Assembly: GCA_035771175.1 (NCBI GenBank)
Contig: CM069598.1
Coordinates: 17,647,938 to 17,711,937 of the forward strand
From: Paratinospora sagittata
Taxonomy: Eukaryota > Streptophyta > Magnoliopsida > Ranunculales > Menispermaceae
Length of the DNA: 64,000 bases
Reading direction: 5' to 3'
Below, in pieces: positions 45,004 through 59,000 of this stretch (its first letter is position 1; the number at the start of each line of letters is the position of its first letter). Position numbers and translations under genes: made by a program. Under the pieces are notes generated by a model. It worked only from the letters and a program-made list of their open reading frames with translations. It was not told where the DNA came from and did not search any database.

Positions 45004-47073
45004 TCACTGTTCTTGTTCACTCCCATGATCATCAGATACAGTTTCTTCTGAAGATATCCCCTCTACTTTAGGCCGTTCAATCTGACAAGGATCAGAGTGA
45101 GTCTTGCTTGAATCCCCACTTTCAGTCCGCTCAGTTCTCACATCAGGAAGTTCTCCCCAATTTCCCACTATTTGGCTCTGTTGAGACATCCTTCTTTCAC
45201 GTAACTCTTTAAACTCCGAGCTTTCCCTGTGATCACCAAGTTCTGGAGGCTTTGGCAAAGACATCTCGTTCCCGACGAAGCTGGAGCTCGTCATGCCAGG
45301 AAGTGTTGACATATGTGGGCCTGAAGCCACACATGATGCTACCAGTTGAAGCACTTCTGGAGATGGAGACAGCCCAGATCCCTGTTTCTTTCGTTGGTTC
45401 GAATATGGAGATGATGTCTGTGAGTTCATCAAGTTTAGATTAAGTGAAGGCAAGTTAAGATTAGGTTCGTTTCGGAGAAATCCTGGCATTCTGGCCATTG
45501 TCGAAGGCAATGGAGACGGCACCGGAATAGAGCTTGAAACAACATCATCACCAAGCAAGTTGGTTTGGAAGGTCTTACTGGTAGTGGCTATATCAAGTGA
45601 TTCCCGTCTATGCTTAAGCAACCTCCATTTCTTCTTCTTACTCCTTCGAGGATCCTTAGGTAGAGATGGTGGAGGTCCAGGGGCTGTAAAGGGAGGAATG
45701 GTTGGTTTCTCCTCCCCATAAAGCAAGCGAACAGAATGAGCTATTGCTGAAACAGTTGGAGGAAGGTCACGCTCTGGTGGTTTCGCAGGAACACTCACAG
45801 CTTCACGAAGCCAATGAGGTAGCTTGTTCATAGTAGAATTATTACTTCCAGATCCAGTTGCATCATCCTTTCCAGTTTTGCCAAAATTTGGCACCTTGTT
45901 TGTATCAGGCAACGAACTGGTACTTGCAGATTCACCAATGTGCATATTATTAGGGGACTCATGCACAAAATTCAAGGGTCTTTCGTAAGAAGCCGGCAAT
46001 TTGACATACTTATTTGCACCTTGCTCGTCCTTTTGATTTAAATCACAGCTACTTGAGAGATTCATACCAATAGATCCCAAGTTACTGTTTGCCACAGAAT
46101 TGAGCAAAACAGGCTGCTCCAAGTGGAAGCTTGAAGAAGGCCCTGGTCTATCTGATGGTCCAGCAGAAAAATCTCCAGAGAAATGTGGCTGAAACTTGTC
46201 AGACTTCCAGGATGGAAGAGGTGGAAAACGTTCATTCCCTAAAGCAAAGTGATAGGGCAGCTCAACAGGTGGCAGACCTGTTGTTAAATCCCCATAACCC
46301 AATTGCATGTCTGTCAAATGAGCTCGAAATAAAGGTGGTAAAGAATAGTCAGCTCCAAGACCAGCAAATTTACTTCCATGCAAAGCCCGAGTCATCATTC
46401 CATCAGAGATGCCCAAGAATGATGAAAATTTTGTTGATTTTGCTGATTTGGGTGCTGGCACTGAGGCAGATACATCACCAAAAATCTTGCCTTGCTCCTC
46501 ATCCCACCTGACTGATAGGTCTTCACAAGTTCTATATTTCGAGAATTTCAGCTTTGGATCTCTGAGCATGGCATCCCAATTACCTCTTCCATGCCTGCGA
46601 ACACCAATCCATAGGGCATCAAGTTCATCTTCAGACCATGCATCTAACTTTAGTCTCTTTTTGAAGGAGCTGCTCATTCCAGATCCTGTCCTCATCATTA
46701 TGTTCTCAAGAACCTTCTTATGGTTCTCAGTTAATGAGGAATATGAACTCTGACCTAAGCCCAATGTGGGGGTAACCTCTTTCAATTGCTGATTATGTTT
46801 TGGCAGATCTTGAGAAGGCAATCTAAAATTTGGCAACAATGGCAGTGCTGGAAGATCTTGAATCATAGAATCAGCCTGTGTTCCCAATGACAAGTTTGGA
46901 AAGAGTTCAGGAAAGGATTTAGGAACATTTTTGGCTGGAAGTGAAAACTTTGATGTAGGTGTCTCCTCTAAACATAAGCTGGGTGGTGGCATTTTTTCCC
47001 GAAAAGCAGAAAAAATAGCACCTGAATATTCTGAAGGATCGAATCCTCTTCCTTGTGTATTTGGAAGACAATA
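45004..47073 (-). CDS. CHR4: CHR4-like last exon with SANT-like domain
   Basis: A 690-codon exon with acceptor TTTGCAG. The SANT-like domain is followed by [23 protein letters not shown], a LPHWLREAV motif, a Pro-rich [20 protein letters not shown] segment and an acidic C-terminus. Confidence 0.93.
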   Translation of the reverse strand, partial: YCLPNTQGRGFDPSEYSGAIFSAFREKMPPPSLCLEETPTSKFSLPAKNVPKSFPELFPNLSLGTQADSMIQDLPALPLLPNFRLPSQDLPKHNQQLKEVTPTLGLGQSSYSSLTENHKKVLENIMMRTGSGMSSSFKKRLKLDAWSEDELDALWIGVRRHGRGNWDAMLRDPKLKFSKYRTCEDLSVRWDEEQGKIFGDVSASVPAPKSAKSTKFSSFLGISDGMMTRALHGSKFAGLGADYSLPPLFRAHLTDMQLGYGDLTTGLPPVELPYHFALGNERFPPLPSWKSDKFQPHFSGDFSAGPSDRPGPSSSFHLEQPVLLNSVANSNLGSIGMNLSSSCDLNQKDEQGANKYVKLPASYERPLNFVHESPNNMHIGESASTSSLPDTNKVPNFGKTGKDDATGSGSNNSTMNKLPHWLREAVSVPAKPPERDLPPTVSAIAHSVRLLYGEEKPTIPPFTAPGPPPSLPKDPRRSKKKKWRLLKHRRESLDIATTSKTFQTNLLGDDVVSSSIPVPSPLPSTMARMPGFLRNEPNLNLPSLNLNLMNSQTSSPYSNQRKKQGSGLSPSPEVLQLVASCVASGPHMSTLPGMTSSSFVGNEMSLPKPPELGDHRESSEFKELRERRMSQQSQIVGNWGELPDVRTERTESGDSSKTHSDPCQIERPKVEGISSEETVSDDHGSEQEQ

Positions 47074-50000
47074 CTGCAAATAAATAAATAAAAGACTTTT
47101 ATATTCTGTCTACTTCATAAATTAAATTGTGCTCCAATATCACTTCTCCCAGAATAAGACAGAGGTAAAATAACCAGTTAGAAAAGAGTGCATACCGAAC
47201 TACAAGGAAAGCAGCTGTCCAGGATGCCACTTTTAAGGCATTGTTTTGAAAAATCAGTTGATTCCAGCAATGTACAAGCATCACCAGCACTCTCATGGCC
47301 TTTGACTTCCATGTCACCTGAGGTTCCAGCACCAGAGGATAGACGAAATGGAAATTCTGGTAGTATTTTGCCTGCTCTGCTTTGGCTTGATCTAGAAAGA
47401 TTGAAAGATTCAAGCCTGTTCTTGTGCGCTGATTCCAGTTGATTAGCATTGGGAGCACATAGGCCCAGAACTGGTAATAGGTTATTATTTGGCACTGTGT
47501 TCACACAACTTGAACTTTGGGACTGGTGACTTGGTACAAAGTCAGGTGGGGGGACAGGAGGCCTAACAGAGAGGTCCAGATGACTATTCAGATCACTTTT
47601 GCATCCCTGCTTCAAGACCTTGGTGGCCCTTGAACCTGAGTCACTCTTGTTCTTTGGTGCATCTAATGAGTGACTCAATTTGTCCTCCAAGTCCACTGCT
47701 GAGGTCTGTACTCTAGCAGGTTCAATTGGTTTGATAGAGCTCTCTCCATTACTGATCCCATGAACCTGAGATGGCTGATCAGATCCAAGCAGTCGCTCGT
47801 TGGGACAAGATCCTTTGATCATATTTCTCAGAGCAAGTCTTTCTTTCTGTCTAGCACGGAGTTTAGCACTGCTCCAAAAAAAGAGAAAAGGATTAACCAA
47901 GCATGTCCACTAGACTTAAAAAAATAAATAAATAAATAAAATAAAAGAAGCAAGGGAACAGCTAAAAGATTTTGAACTCACTACTTAGCTTTTAGAGCCC
48001 TGCCAGCAGGTGTATACTCACGCTCTGGCTCCGGTTCTTCCTCTTCTGTACCATTCTGCTTTAACATATTAATGGCTAGAGTCAATAGAGTGAGCATGGT
48101 GCATTTCAAAACAAGTAAGGAATCATATGACTGTGCGTGGCATGATTAGGTACTCTAACATGGCAGCATTTAAACAATGAGGCACCAGACAACATGCAAT
48201 TAGGCAATTTAGCATGGAATCCCCAGCCACCATTTCATAACTTGTTTAATACCTCCAAACATTTAATTTGTGTGAGAATGAAAGCATTCTAGGGGGCACC
48301 ATGATGACTTAAACACATAAATCCAAAAATCAATAGAAGAGGTAAGGTAGGGTAAAACGATCATTGATGCTTGCTAGTTGCTATCTCTGTGATAAGTTAA
48401 ATCTAGCTGGAGCCTGGGAGGTGGGAAATTGAAATCCCTATCAAATGTTGTCAAGGCGTTGACACAATCCTAGGTAACTTTCCCTGATTATGCAAGGCAT
48501 TAATTAAGCATGGCCTAGCCAATAAAAATTAAATAAATTGCATAATGTATGTGTAATATTTTCACATCCAGTATCAACTGTTTTGAAACTTAAACGACTG
48601 GCATATGTCCTAAGGAAAGTTTTTAAAATCTTACAAAGAATATTTAAGAAAATAAAACCTTAAGGAATAGGGACATCATTTGAAAAATGTCTTAATTAGT
48701 TGCTAGTCTTAATTATTTGCTAGGCTGAATTGTGATTTTTGAAAAAAAAAAATATATGTAGATTTTGAAAATAAACTAGTTCTAGCTTTTATATATGCAA
48801 GTTTAAGAAAAGAAAGGGATAAATTGGAATAATAGTTAAAGATACCATTTTAAAACGCCTTTAATGTGTTTCACAAATCACCATGAAGTTCTTGAGTTTT
48901 AAGAAATTACAAAGAAGCCCTAATGCCTAGCTAGAGAACAGCCTATGTGATTAGATGTGAAAATGCCCATGAGATGGCCTAGTTGATGCCTAGGCAACGC
49001 CCGACAACACTACCTCAATCTCACATACCACAAATTCATGACAAGCTTTCAATCAAGCATCTGAAGACAGCTTCTGGAGGAAATTCAACCAGTTATTTCA
49101 CTTGGGAAGTGTATTAAGCAATGAAAGTAGTCTAAAATTGTGAAAACTAAATTAAGTGGCATTTACATCCATTGGGAAGTGTTTAAGTGCATTTCCAAAA
49201 TAAGAGATTTAATATGATCTAAAGAAGGATACCTCCTAAATGAGGTAACACTCTTTAATAATGCATAATATAATCTACAGAGCAAGCTACCATTGACCAA
49301 ACTCTACATTACAGGTCCAAACCAATTTCATCGGATCAAAAGTCAGAGAAGCATCTTAATGTCCACTTGTTTAGAAAATAAAAGTGCTGTGACGGTGTTT
49401 TGAGAAAAAAATAGAGAAAGCCAATATGCAGTGACATATCATTCAAGTCATAACCACATCAATGACATGTGACTATCATTGCTATGTGTTGGCTTTATCC
49501 TTTTGAATTGGTAGGATTTGTAGACCCCTTCATAGTACCGGAAAAAAAAATCTTAAAAAAGAAGGAATTGTTAAATAAACACAAGTAAAATTGAAAAAAT
49601 GTAAATATATCTAAAGCAATCACCTTTGAATATAGCATAGAATCAATAGATAAGCTGATAAGTAGATGTCAATATTTTCAAGCAAAGATTTGAACCCAGA
49701 AAAAGAACTTGACAATACGTCTATAAGACAAATTATTCATAATTAACTACTGGGGGCAATCTTTTGTTAGGTGATCAAGTTGGTTTAGGCCCAACCATTC
49801 TGGCATATGAAGGAGGGCATCAAATACTTTATCAGATCTTAAATGTTATAAATCACATATTTTCAAAAACAAAATATGTGATGAAGCAGAAAAAGAGAAA
49901 CAGGTACCTCACTTAGCACCTCACTTGGATGAGAGGCAAATGCTTCACTGTAGGAAACAGCTTTCCTTATGCGCTTGCCTCGACCAAGTGCTGCTTCCTC

Positions 50001-53000
50001 CTCATTTTGGTATTTCTCCCACCTACACACACAACTTAAGCAATTAGCAAAGCACATAACATTTGAATTAGTCCCACAAAATATAATCGAACAGGATAGA
50101 ACAATTATCTACAGTTTAAAACCGATCTTCTACACTTTTCTTTCTCAAAGATGAAGTGATTAGTAGTTACGAATAAGAAAGATTTATACAAAAATTACAA
50201 TTATAGTAAATTAAAAATCAATTAAAAGCAATAGGCATTTCATTAGACCTCCTTAGCTGAGGCAAAGATTTATTGAAAAATTGGCATATTCCTTAGGAAG
50301 GCAAGGTCTAAGCATTGAGGCTGTACCAGGTATAAGCTTCACGTGTACATTAAAAAAAATACATAAAATTTTTTAGAAAAATACTAAAAAGTAAATATCA
50401 TTAGTAAATAAAGAAACATGAAATGCAAACAAACTTGAAATATTTTTATGTATGTTTACTTTATTACATAATAATGTCAAGCACTCAAAAATTTAGGGGT
50501 GGCAATTCGTGTTGCCGTGTCGTAATCGTGTATGATGAAATTTATTGTAAACCTAAATACGACACGTTTAAATAACGTGTCATTATATGTCAACTCAAAC
50601 CCGACATGTTTAATAAACGGGTTAAACAGGTTAACCTGTTTATAACCCTTAAAGCTTAAACAAGTTCATTTTAACCTATTTATCATATATAAATTCTAAA
50701 TTAACATATAAATCAAAAACTCAAAATCATAATTATACAACCATATAGTAAAGATCAAATAAAATATTATAAAGTTAGAGTCTCAACACATGACATAAAA
50801 TATTAAAAAGTCTTCACACATAACATAAGTCTCAACATAAAATATAATCGTGTTAAACGGGTCAATTTCGGGTTTAGCAGGTCGACCTGCTTTTTACCTG
50901 ACATTTAATCGTGTCTAATCAGGTTTAACCTATTTTGACCCGCACCTGTTTATGCAAAACCCAAACCCGTTTATTTCGTGTCAATTTCGAGTAGTGTTAT
51001 CTTGTCGTGACCTATATTGCCACCCCTACTCAAAATACAATGCTACTATATCATATATCAATTGTTTTTGTTACAATAAACATTATTCAGACCTTCATGA
51101 GAACAATATTATAAGTCAAGATCTTCAAATGTTATGTTTTCTATCTATAAAAAGAAAAGAAAAAAAAAAAAGGAACTAGTAGAAATTTATCAAATAAAAT
51201 GCAACAATATTAGGTATCATTACTTCTTAGTTGTCACCATATCTAGTATGTTTTTAAAGTTTTTAACTTTTTTTAATTACATTAGACGAGGCTCCCCACA
51301 GTAAACTCATAGAATCAACTGATATTGAAGTTGACCAAGTAATGTGTATCAGTGTATGTAATCTACAAGAAATTTACGCATAGAATTCCAAATCTTGAAT
51401 CTCTCGTAATAATTGAGATTAGAATTTTAACAAAGAAAAGCAACTAACATGTTTATCCTAATATCAGCTGAAGTGCATTGGAAACAATAAGGAAATTTAA
51501 GTAGAAAAAACAGCTTAGCATTTATTGATGAAATCACAATTTTGCATACCCCTATTTTTAGTGTTTTTAGGCTAGGAAATAAAAGAATAAAATAAGAATA
51601 AAACTTCTTTAGATCACATTTTAGAGTTTTTAGGTCATTTTAGGCTATTTTAGAAGTGCATTTTAGAAAAAATATTTTTTCTCACATTTTTTTAAGATTC
51701 ATTAGAAATTAGGTTGTTGATTTTTTTTTAAGAGTTTAAAGCAATTTCAAAAGTCCTAAATATCAATTTTCCAAAGAGCATTGAGCTATTGTATAAAGTA
51801 ATTTATTTTTCTAAAATATATATTGATGCTTCACTTGATCTTTTCTTGAGGTACTTTTCAAGTCCAAGATTAATTTTCAAATATTAGATAAAGAATTTTG
51901 GAGCCCAAGTGTAGCCCATGGAATAGCTCTCAAGCCAATTGCAGCCCAAGAAGAAGGTTCCACATGTCAAAATGATATAATAGTCAAGAAACCAAGTTGA
52001 AGAAAATAAAAAGATTTTCCCTCCCAAGATGACACCATCATTTTAATACTTTTGCGTTTTTTGGAAATAATATATATTAAGAAGGTGCTTAATTGGGGAT
52101 GATTTTATGGAACATTTTGGGAGGATGGAATCTTTGAATAAAATGTACAAATAGTTGTTATGGAAACAAATCAAACCATATAAAGGGGGCATCTAAGGGA
52201 CCAAATCATCTTATCTTTGCTCTCAACTCTCTTTTTTTCTTTTTCTTTTTTCAGTTATTTCTTTAGGTTAGGTTTTATTTCTAGTTGTTGATTCATGCCT
52301 TGGATAACGTGACATTACTCAAAGGTTTGAAATTTTGTAAGTTTTTTTTTTTTTACATTAATAAAGTTCTTTCAATTTTCTAGTAATTTCTCGCTCTCTT
52401 TTTATTTGTCGAATTCCTTGTTGTCTATTGCTCTTTTGTTCTTCATTTAATTGTTTTATTTTCATTCCAAGTTGATTTAATTCAATGTTAGACTATTGTT
52501 TTCAATTTTCATTATCATTAATTTTTTTAAGTGCTTTCATAAATCTAGAATTTTTAGAAATCACATCATTGCTTTTCTTTGACTTATATAGTACATAATA
52601 TTTTAATTTATTTTCTAGAAATCTAAAGTGATTTGTCCAATTCTTGTGGATCAACCTTGTTAAGTGCTACAACTTTCCTTGTGCGCTTGCAAGTATGTTT
52701 ATAGATCAATTCAAAAGATCACATCAAGTTTTTGAAAATATTTTTTTCTAAAATGCACTTCTAAAATAGCCTAAAATGACCTAAAACTCTAAAATGCGAC
52801 TTAAAAAAGTTTTTATTTTTTTTTTTATTTCCTAGCCTAAAAGCACTAAAAATAGGGATAAAAATATACAAAATTGTGATTTCATCATTTATGCATTAAG
52901 TTATAAAACTTGGATCTCTCCTAAATAATTAAGATTAGAACTTTTAGAAAGAAAAAGAACTACGATGTGTCCATTTTAATATTAGTTGAGTGTAAGCCTC

Positions 53001-56000
53001 ATGCAGACGTAATCCTCATAAGGTACATTCAGGCCTAAGCCTTAAAGCGGGTTTTAATAGCCCCTCAATGCACAAGCTTCATTCGATTTTTGAAACTATT
53101 ACTAGCGGAAACTAGCTCGAATTACAAGGAATAGACAACTATAAGAATGATATGCCATTTCAATGAATGTAAACTACTATAAAGAAAGGAAATCAACAAT
53201 GAAAATAACAACTGACCTCACACGTAAAAGCCTGTCCCATTCATTTTCTTCAGTAACAACAAGTGGTTGATCCTCAGTCTTCTCAGAAACTTGAGCACAT
53301 GAATCATCAGCTACAGCAGCAGGTGATTCAGTTGTTCCTGGTTCTTCAGTTGGATCATCATTCCATTCCAGTGACTGATCATAGAGAAATTAAAAGGAGG
53401 AAAATCATTAACAATCGCAGAACAATATTATATATCCGTCTTTACAACCAATACACCTTCTCAACAAAAGGATATAAAACTGAAAAGAGAGCAAAGATAT
53501 CTTCCCAAAAATTAAGGCACATTGAAGCAATGTATATAGTCACAGATGGTGCATTTAGATAACTTCACTGATACTAGGAATAATAGAAGACTGGACGAAC
53601 ACAACAAACAGGTAAGCACATACAATGAAAATCAAATTGACCAAGGAAGCTCTTCCTTAAGAATGAAACATAATACCATAAACTGTTACAACTTTAAGAA
53701 ACCAGGTTCAAATCAAATCAGGAAATTAAGTCAGGAGGACCCTAAAATGGACATATGAGCCAATCCATCATTACAATGCCATCTAGCACCATCATTACAA
53801 ACTCCATGAGGCAAGTAAAATCCAAGTTAATTTAGACATTTCTCTTACGCTTCTTAACTTGTCTGACTTGCATCATCTCACTCCTCAGTAATGAGGTCTT
53901 TCGTCTCTCTCAGATAATCACACTACCTTAGTCAAATTTCCCTCATTTTTTTATGTATTAGCATTATTGTAGGGCTCTCCTATGTTACCTAGACTCGAGT
54001 ATGGGTGTCAAATACGGGTACATATCTAGAAGTCCGACTTGTTCATTTTCAAGTTTTAGGATATGAGAACTAGGCTATAAGGTGTCTCGAAATTTAGATT
54101 TGGGTACTTGGACAATGTTATGTTCACTATGAAGCCTGTATTATATGTTGTTCTTTCTTTTTTTCTTCTTTTTACTCATTTATTGTCCTTTATGCTCCCT
54201 CACTTAAGTGAATAGACACCTATTAGTCATTATCTTCTTTCATGCTTTCTCTTCTTTCCATTGGAGAATCCACATAGTAATATTCTAAAATCTTAGTGTA
54301 CGACACATATCCCATATCCATGTCGCATCAAAAAGTGTCGGACACGGATACGTCGGCCTAAAGTAAAGAGTCAGGGTAACACATAGGCTCTCACAAATGA
54401 TTTTGTTCCATGCACTATCGTTTTCTAGTTTTACCAGTCATCCAAACTTGACATCCCCATCTCCACCATATTCATTCCATGTTTATGTTGTTCCCTTGTT
54501 GCCCATAATTCTCATCCATGTAGCATTCCTGATCCATAATTCAACTCCATATAGAATGGTTAGTGTTATGGCAATCCTATAACTTTTTCCTTTAAAAAGT
54601 ACAAGTGATCCAAGAAAAAATGAGGTTATGCATCAAGATGGGAATCCTAATTGGACAAAGTGGAATAAGCTAGATGGGAGTAAAGGGGATAAACTGGAAA
54701 GAACAAAATCATTTTCTGCAAATGAATATCATTGTTTCAATTAACTACTATCACCAATAGACAGGAGTATAGTTGGAATAGCAATTTGAATCAGTGAATT
54801 GTATCATTCACCATTCGACTCACCCCAAAATGATTCTAAACAGATTCATGAATTGCTATACTTGCAAATCGTAAGTAAATCGGTCCAAATTGTGGTGAAC
54901 CAAGCCAAATCACTGGGTCAATTGCAGTTAATTGGTTTACATCGCAAATTAGCTAAGAAACGCTAATGTCTTTATAACTCTATGGGTATTTAATATGTAC
55001 TGTTAAACAATAAAAGACACAAAGATGTAACGCGGTTCGGCTTTATGGCCTACATCCACGGAAGAAGAGAAAGGATTTTTATTCTTGTGTGATATCTTAA
55101 TGGAGGAACACCATATATATAGACATACAGGGCTATGTACATGTAGCTATAATTACAATTTTAGTAACTACTATATAAAACGTCTTACTAAAATTATCAT
55201 CTTTCCTTAAAGGAAATAAATCCGTAAAGGAAATAAATCTGTACAGAAAACAAATCTCAACACTCCCCCTCAAGCTGGTGAATAAAAGTTTACCATTCCC
55301 AGCTTGGACACATTTGCTTGAAATGCAGTATGATTTAACCCTTTAGTGAGCATATCGGCGAGCTGATTATTGGTAGACACATGTGGAGTACAGATCAACC
55401 CACTATCGAGCTTTCCTTTAATAAAGTGTCTATCAATCTCTATATGCTTGGTTCGATCATGTTGAACTGGGTTATGGGCAATGCTAATTGCAGATTTATT
55501 GTCACAATATAGTCTCATAGGGTCATCCCAGTGTATCTTCAAATCTGTCAAATTATCCGCAACCATAATAACTCACAAACCCCTTGTGCCATTGCTCGGA
55601 ATTCTACTTCAGCACTACATCTGGCCACTACATTCTGCTTCTTACTTCGCCATCTCACCAAATTCCCACCAAGAAACGTACAATATCTAGTAGTTGAACT
55701 TCTGTCAACTACTGAACCAACATAGTCTGAATCAGTATATGCTTCAAGAACCATTCTTGTGTGTCGTTTAAATAAGATCCCCTGTCCTGGAATCCCTTTA
55801 AGATACTGTAGAACGCGATTAGCTGCTTGCAAATGAATATCTTTAGGATTGTGCATGAACTGATTTATTACACTTATTGCATATGCAATATCAGGTCTTG
55901 TGTGAGAGAGATAGATGAGTCTTCCTACTAGTCTTTGATACATCACTTTATTAACAGTCAGCACTTCTTCAGCTTCTCCAAGCTTGTGATTAAGATCAAT

Positions 56001-59000
56001 AGGAGTATTCATTGGTTTGCAAGCTAGCTTCCCTGTTTCTTTAAGAAGGTTTGTAATGTACTTCTGTTGAGAGATAAAAATTCCCTGTTTAGAGTGTGCC
56101 ACTTCAATCCCTAGGAAGTATTTCAATCTCCCTAGTTCCTTGATCTCAAATTCCTCAGTCAAACCCCGCTTCAAATTTTTTTTGTCGTTCTCATTGTTTC
56201 CTGTCATGATGATGTCATCAACATATACTAATAGAGTTGTAACTCCCCCTGACGTCGAGTGCTTAATAAACAGAGTGTGATCTCTTTGGCTTTGTCTATA
56301 TCCCATATTTTTCATTACTTTGGCAAACCGACCAAACCATGCCCTCGGAAATTGTTTAAGTCCACACAGGGCCTTTTTTTAATTTGCACACTTTATGAGT
56401 GGTGCCAAATCCTTGAGGCACTTCCATATAGATTTCTTCTTCTAAATCCCCATGTAAAAATGTGTTTTTTACATCAAATTGTTGCAGATCCCAGTCATAA
56501 TTAGCTGCCACAAAAGAAGTCTCACAGTCTTCATTTTTGCAATTGGAGCAAATGTCTCTTGATAGTCCACACCATATGTCTGAGTATATCCTTTGGCTAC
56601 CAATCTTGCCTTGTAGCGCTCTAGGGACCCATCTGCTTTGTATTTTACTGTATAAACCCATTTGCATCCCACAGGTTTCTTTCCTGGAGGCAAGTCTACC
56701 AACTCCCATGTTGTATTTTTCTCCAGAGCTTCCATTTCCACATTCATAGCTTGTTTCCAATTTGTATTAGATAAAGCCTCGGATAATGATGTAGGAGTCT
56801 GGATATTGTTCAGCTAGTAAGGAAACTCTTATGGGTTGGTGAGAACTTCTCAAAGGATACAACATGAGATAGTGGATATAAGGGATGTTTAGCGCATTCC
56901 CTTGCTGCTCCTTTTCTAATGGCAATGGGAAGGTCATTGTCAAGTTCAGAGGCTAAAAGATCATTGTTAGTTTCAGGAACAAATGAAATTTGTAAGGAGG
57001 GTTCATGATTTGTTACCTCATTCTCAGGGATTGGTTCAGATTCTTGAGCTTGCATCGGTTCAGGAGCTGCAGCTTTACCTCTTGAGTACATTTGTCCAAT
57101 CATTCAATCCTTAGGGTCGTCATTGGGTACAGGGGGTGTAGGAGATTCAGGTTTGGTTTGTTGGAGGGTAAAGGGGTCAAAAATATCAAAAGGGTTATCA
57201 AGGGAGTTCCGATCCTTATCTTCCATAATGACATTCTCCCCCGGAAGAGGAGGAGCGGAAAAATAGGGCTCAGGTTCACAGAAAGTGACATCGGCTGAGA
57301 CAAAGAATTTCTTTGATGGCGGATATAGCATTTATATCCCTTTTGAGTGGAAGAGTATCCGACAAAAACACACTTAAGAGCTCTAGGGTCCAACTTTCCC
57401 CTGTTGGGTTGGTGAACATGGACAAATGAAACACACCCAAATATTTTAGGTATAAGATTATTGGAGATTTTAAGCTTAGGATAAAATTGACGTAGCTTTA
57501 CCATAGGACTTTTGAAATCAAGGGTCCGGGATGGTAGACGGTTAATAAGATGCGTTGCAGTAAGGACAGCTTCCCCCCAATAGGACTTATGCATATTATT
57601 CTAAAATAAAAAAGTTCGGGTTGTATTAAGCAGGTGACCGTTTTTTCTTTCAGCAACTCCATTTTGTTGTGGAGTGTGAACACAGGATGATTCATGAAGA
57701 ATCCCCTCGGTTTGGAAATAATTGGTCAATGTTTGATTAAAATAGTCTCTAGCATTGTCAGATCAAAATCTCTTGATTTTAGCACCAAACTGGGTGTGTA
57801 TCATGTTCTGGAAGGTAGGGAGAATAAAGCTCACATCGGATTTTTGTTTTAAAAAGAATATCCACGAGACTCTAGTACAATCATCAATGAAGGACACAAA
57901 CCATCGCGCTCCAGAAACATTAGGTATTGGAGAGAGACCCCAAATATCACTATGAATGAGATCAAAAGGATCTGAACTTCTTTCATTACTAAGTGGAAAA
58001 GATATACGTTTGTGTTTCGCAAGTTCACACACTTCACAATGAAAATCTTCAACATTCAGAGATTTAAACAGAAAAGGAAACATGATTTTAAGATATCGAA
58101 AAGAAGGATGGCCAAGGCGGCAATGATGGAGCCATAGCTTTTCTTTATTGGAAAGTTTGTGCTCAGAAAAAAATGAAGTAGTACTCTTGATAGGATGTAC
58201 TGGTGTCTCAAGGTAATACAACCCGTCATGTTCCTTAGCATGTCCAATCATCGTCCCCAAGTCCTGGTCCTGAAATGCACAGTAAGTAGGGAAGAAGGTT
58301 ACATTACAACTCAGATCATGGGTCAGTTTTTTAATAGAGATAACATTTTTGAGTGTAAGGGTGGGGCTGATGTGAACATCACCTATACCAGCAACTGTGG
58401 TTAAGGATCCATCAACTCTGGCTATTTTCCGACTACTAGGACATGGGTTGTAGGTATGAAATATATTGGGAGAATTGGTCATTTGATCAGTAGCACCAGA
58501 ATCTATAACCCAAGAGTTAGCAAAAGATTTATCCGAGACGTTAAATCCAATAGAAATAGGAAAGTTACCTGAATGGGCCAATGAACAGGTACCTGAGGGT
58601 TTGTCAAGAGTGTCAAGCAAAGATTTCAATCTTTCAATATCGTCTTGGCTGAATCCGTCTGGCACCGGGGAGGCTGCAACTGTTGGTTCAGTAGACAGAT
58701 GTGCTTGTTCACTGGTTTTCTGTTGTCCTCCGTTGTAGCCCCATTCTTTACTGGAAGTTGAAGGCTTGCCATGAAGTTTCCAACACTTCTCCCTGGTATG
58801 TCTAGTCTTCTGACAATAAGTACACCTTAGATTGTCCCTATTGTCTCGATTTGGGACCTTTGATGATTCAGCGCATGGAGTGTGTGTCTTCTGATCATTT
58901 CCCCGATTGGCAACCATAGCCGAGCCTTCCATCTTCTGAGGTGTGAGTATAACATTTTTTCTGCTTTCTTCAGTCTGGATAGCGGAGATAGTCTCATTCA

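Noticed and set aside
53263..53562. 99-codon plus-strand frame over the CHR4-like exon
   Set aside because: It is antisense to a well-supported exon (53217-53374) and has no domain features.
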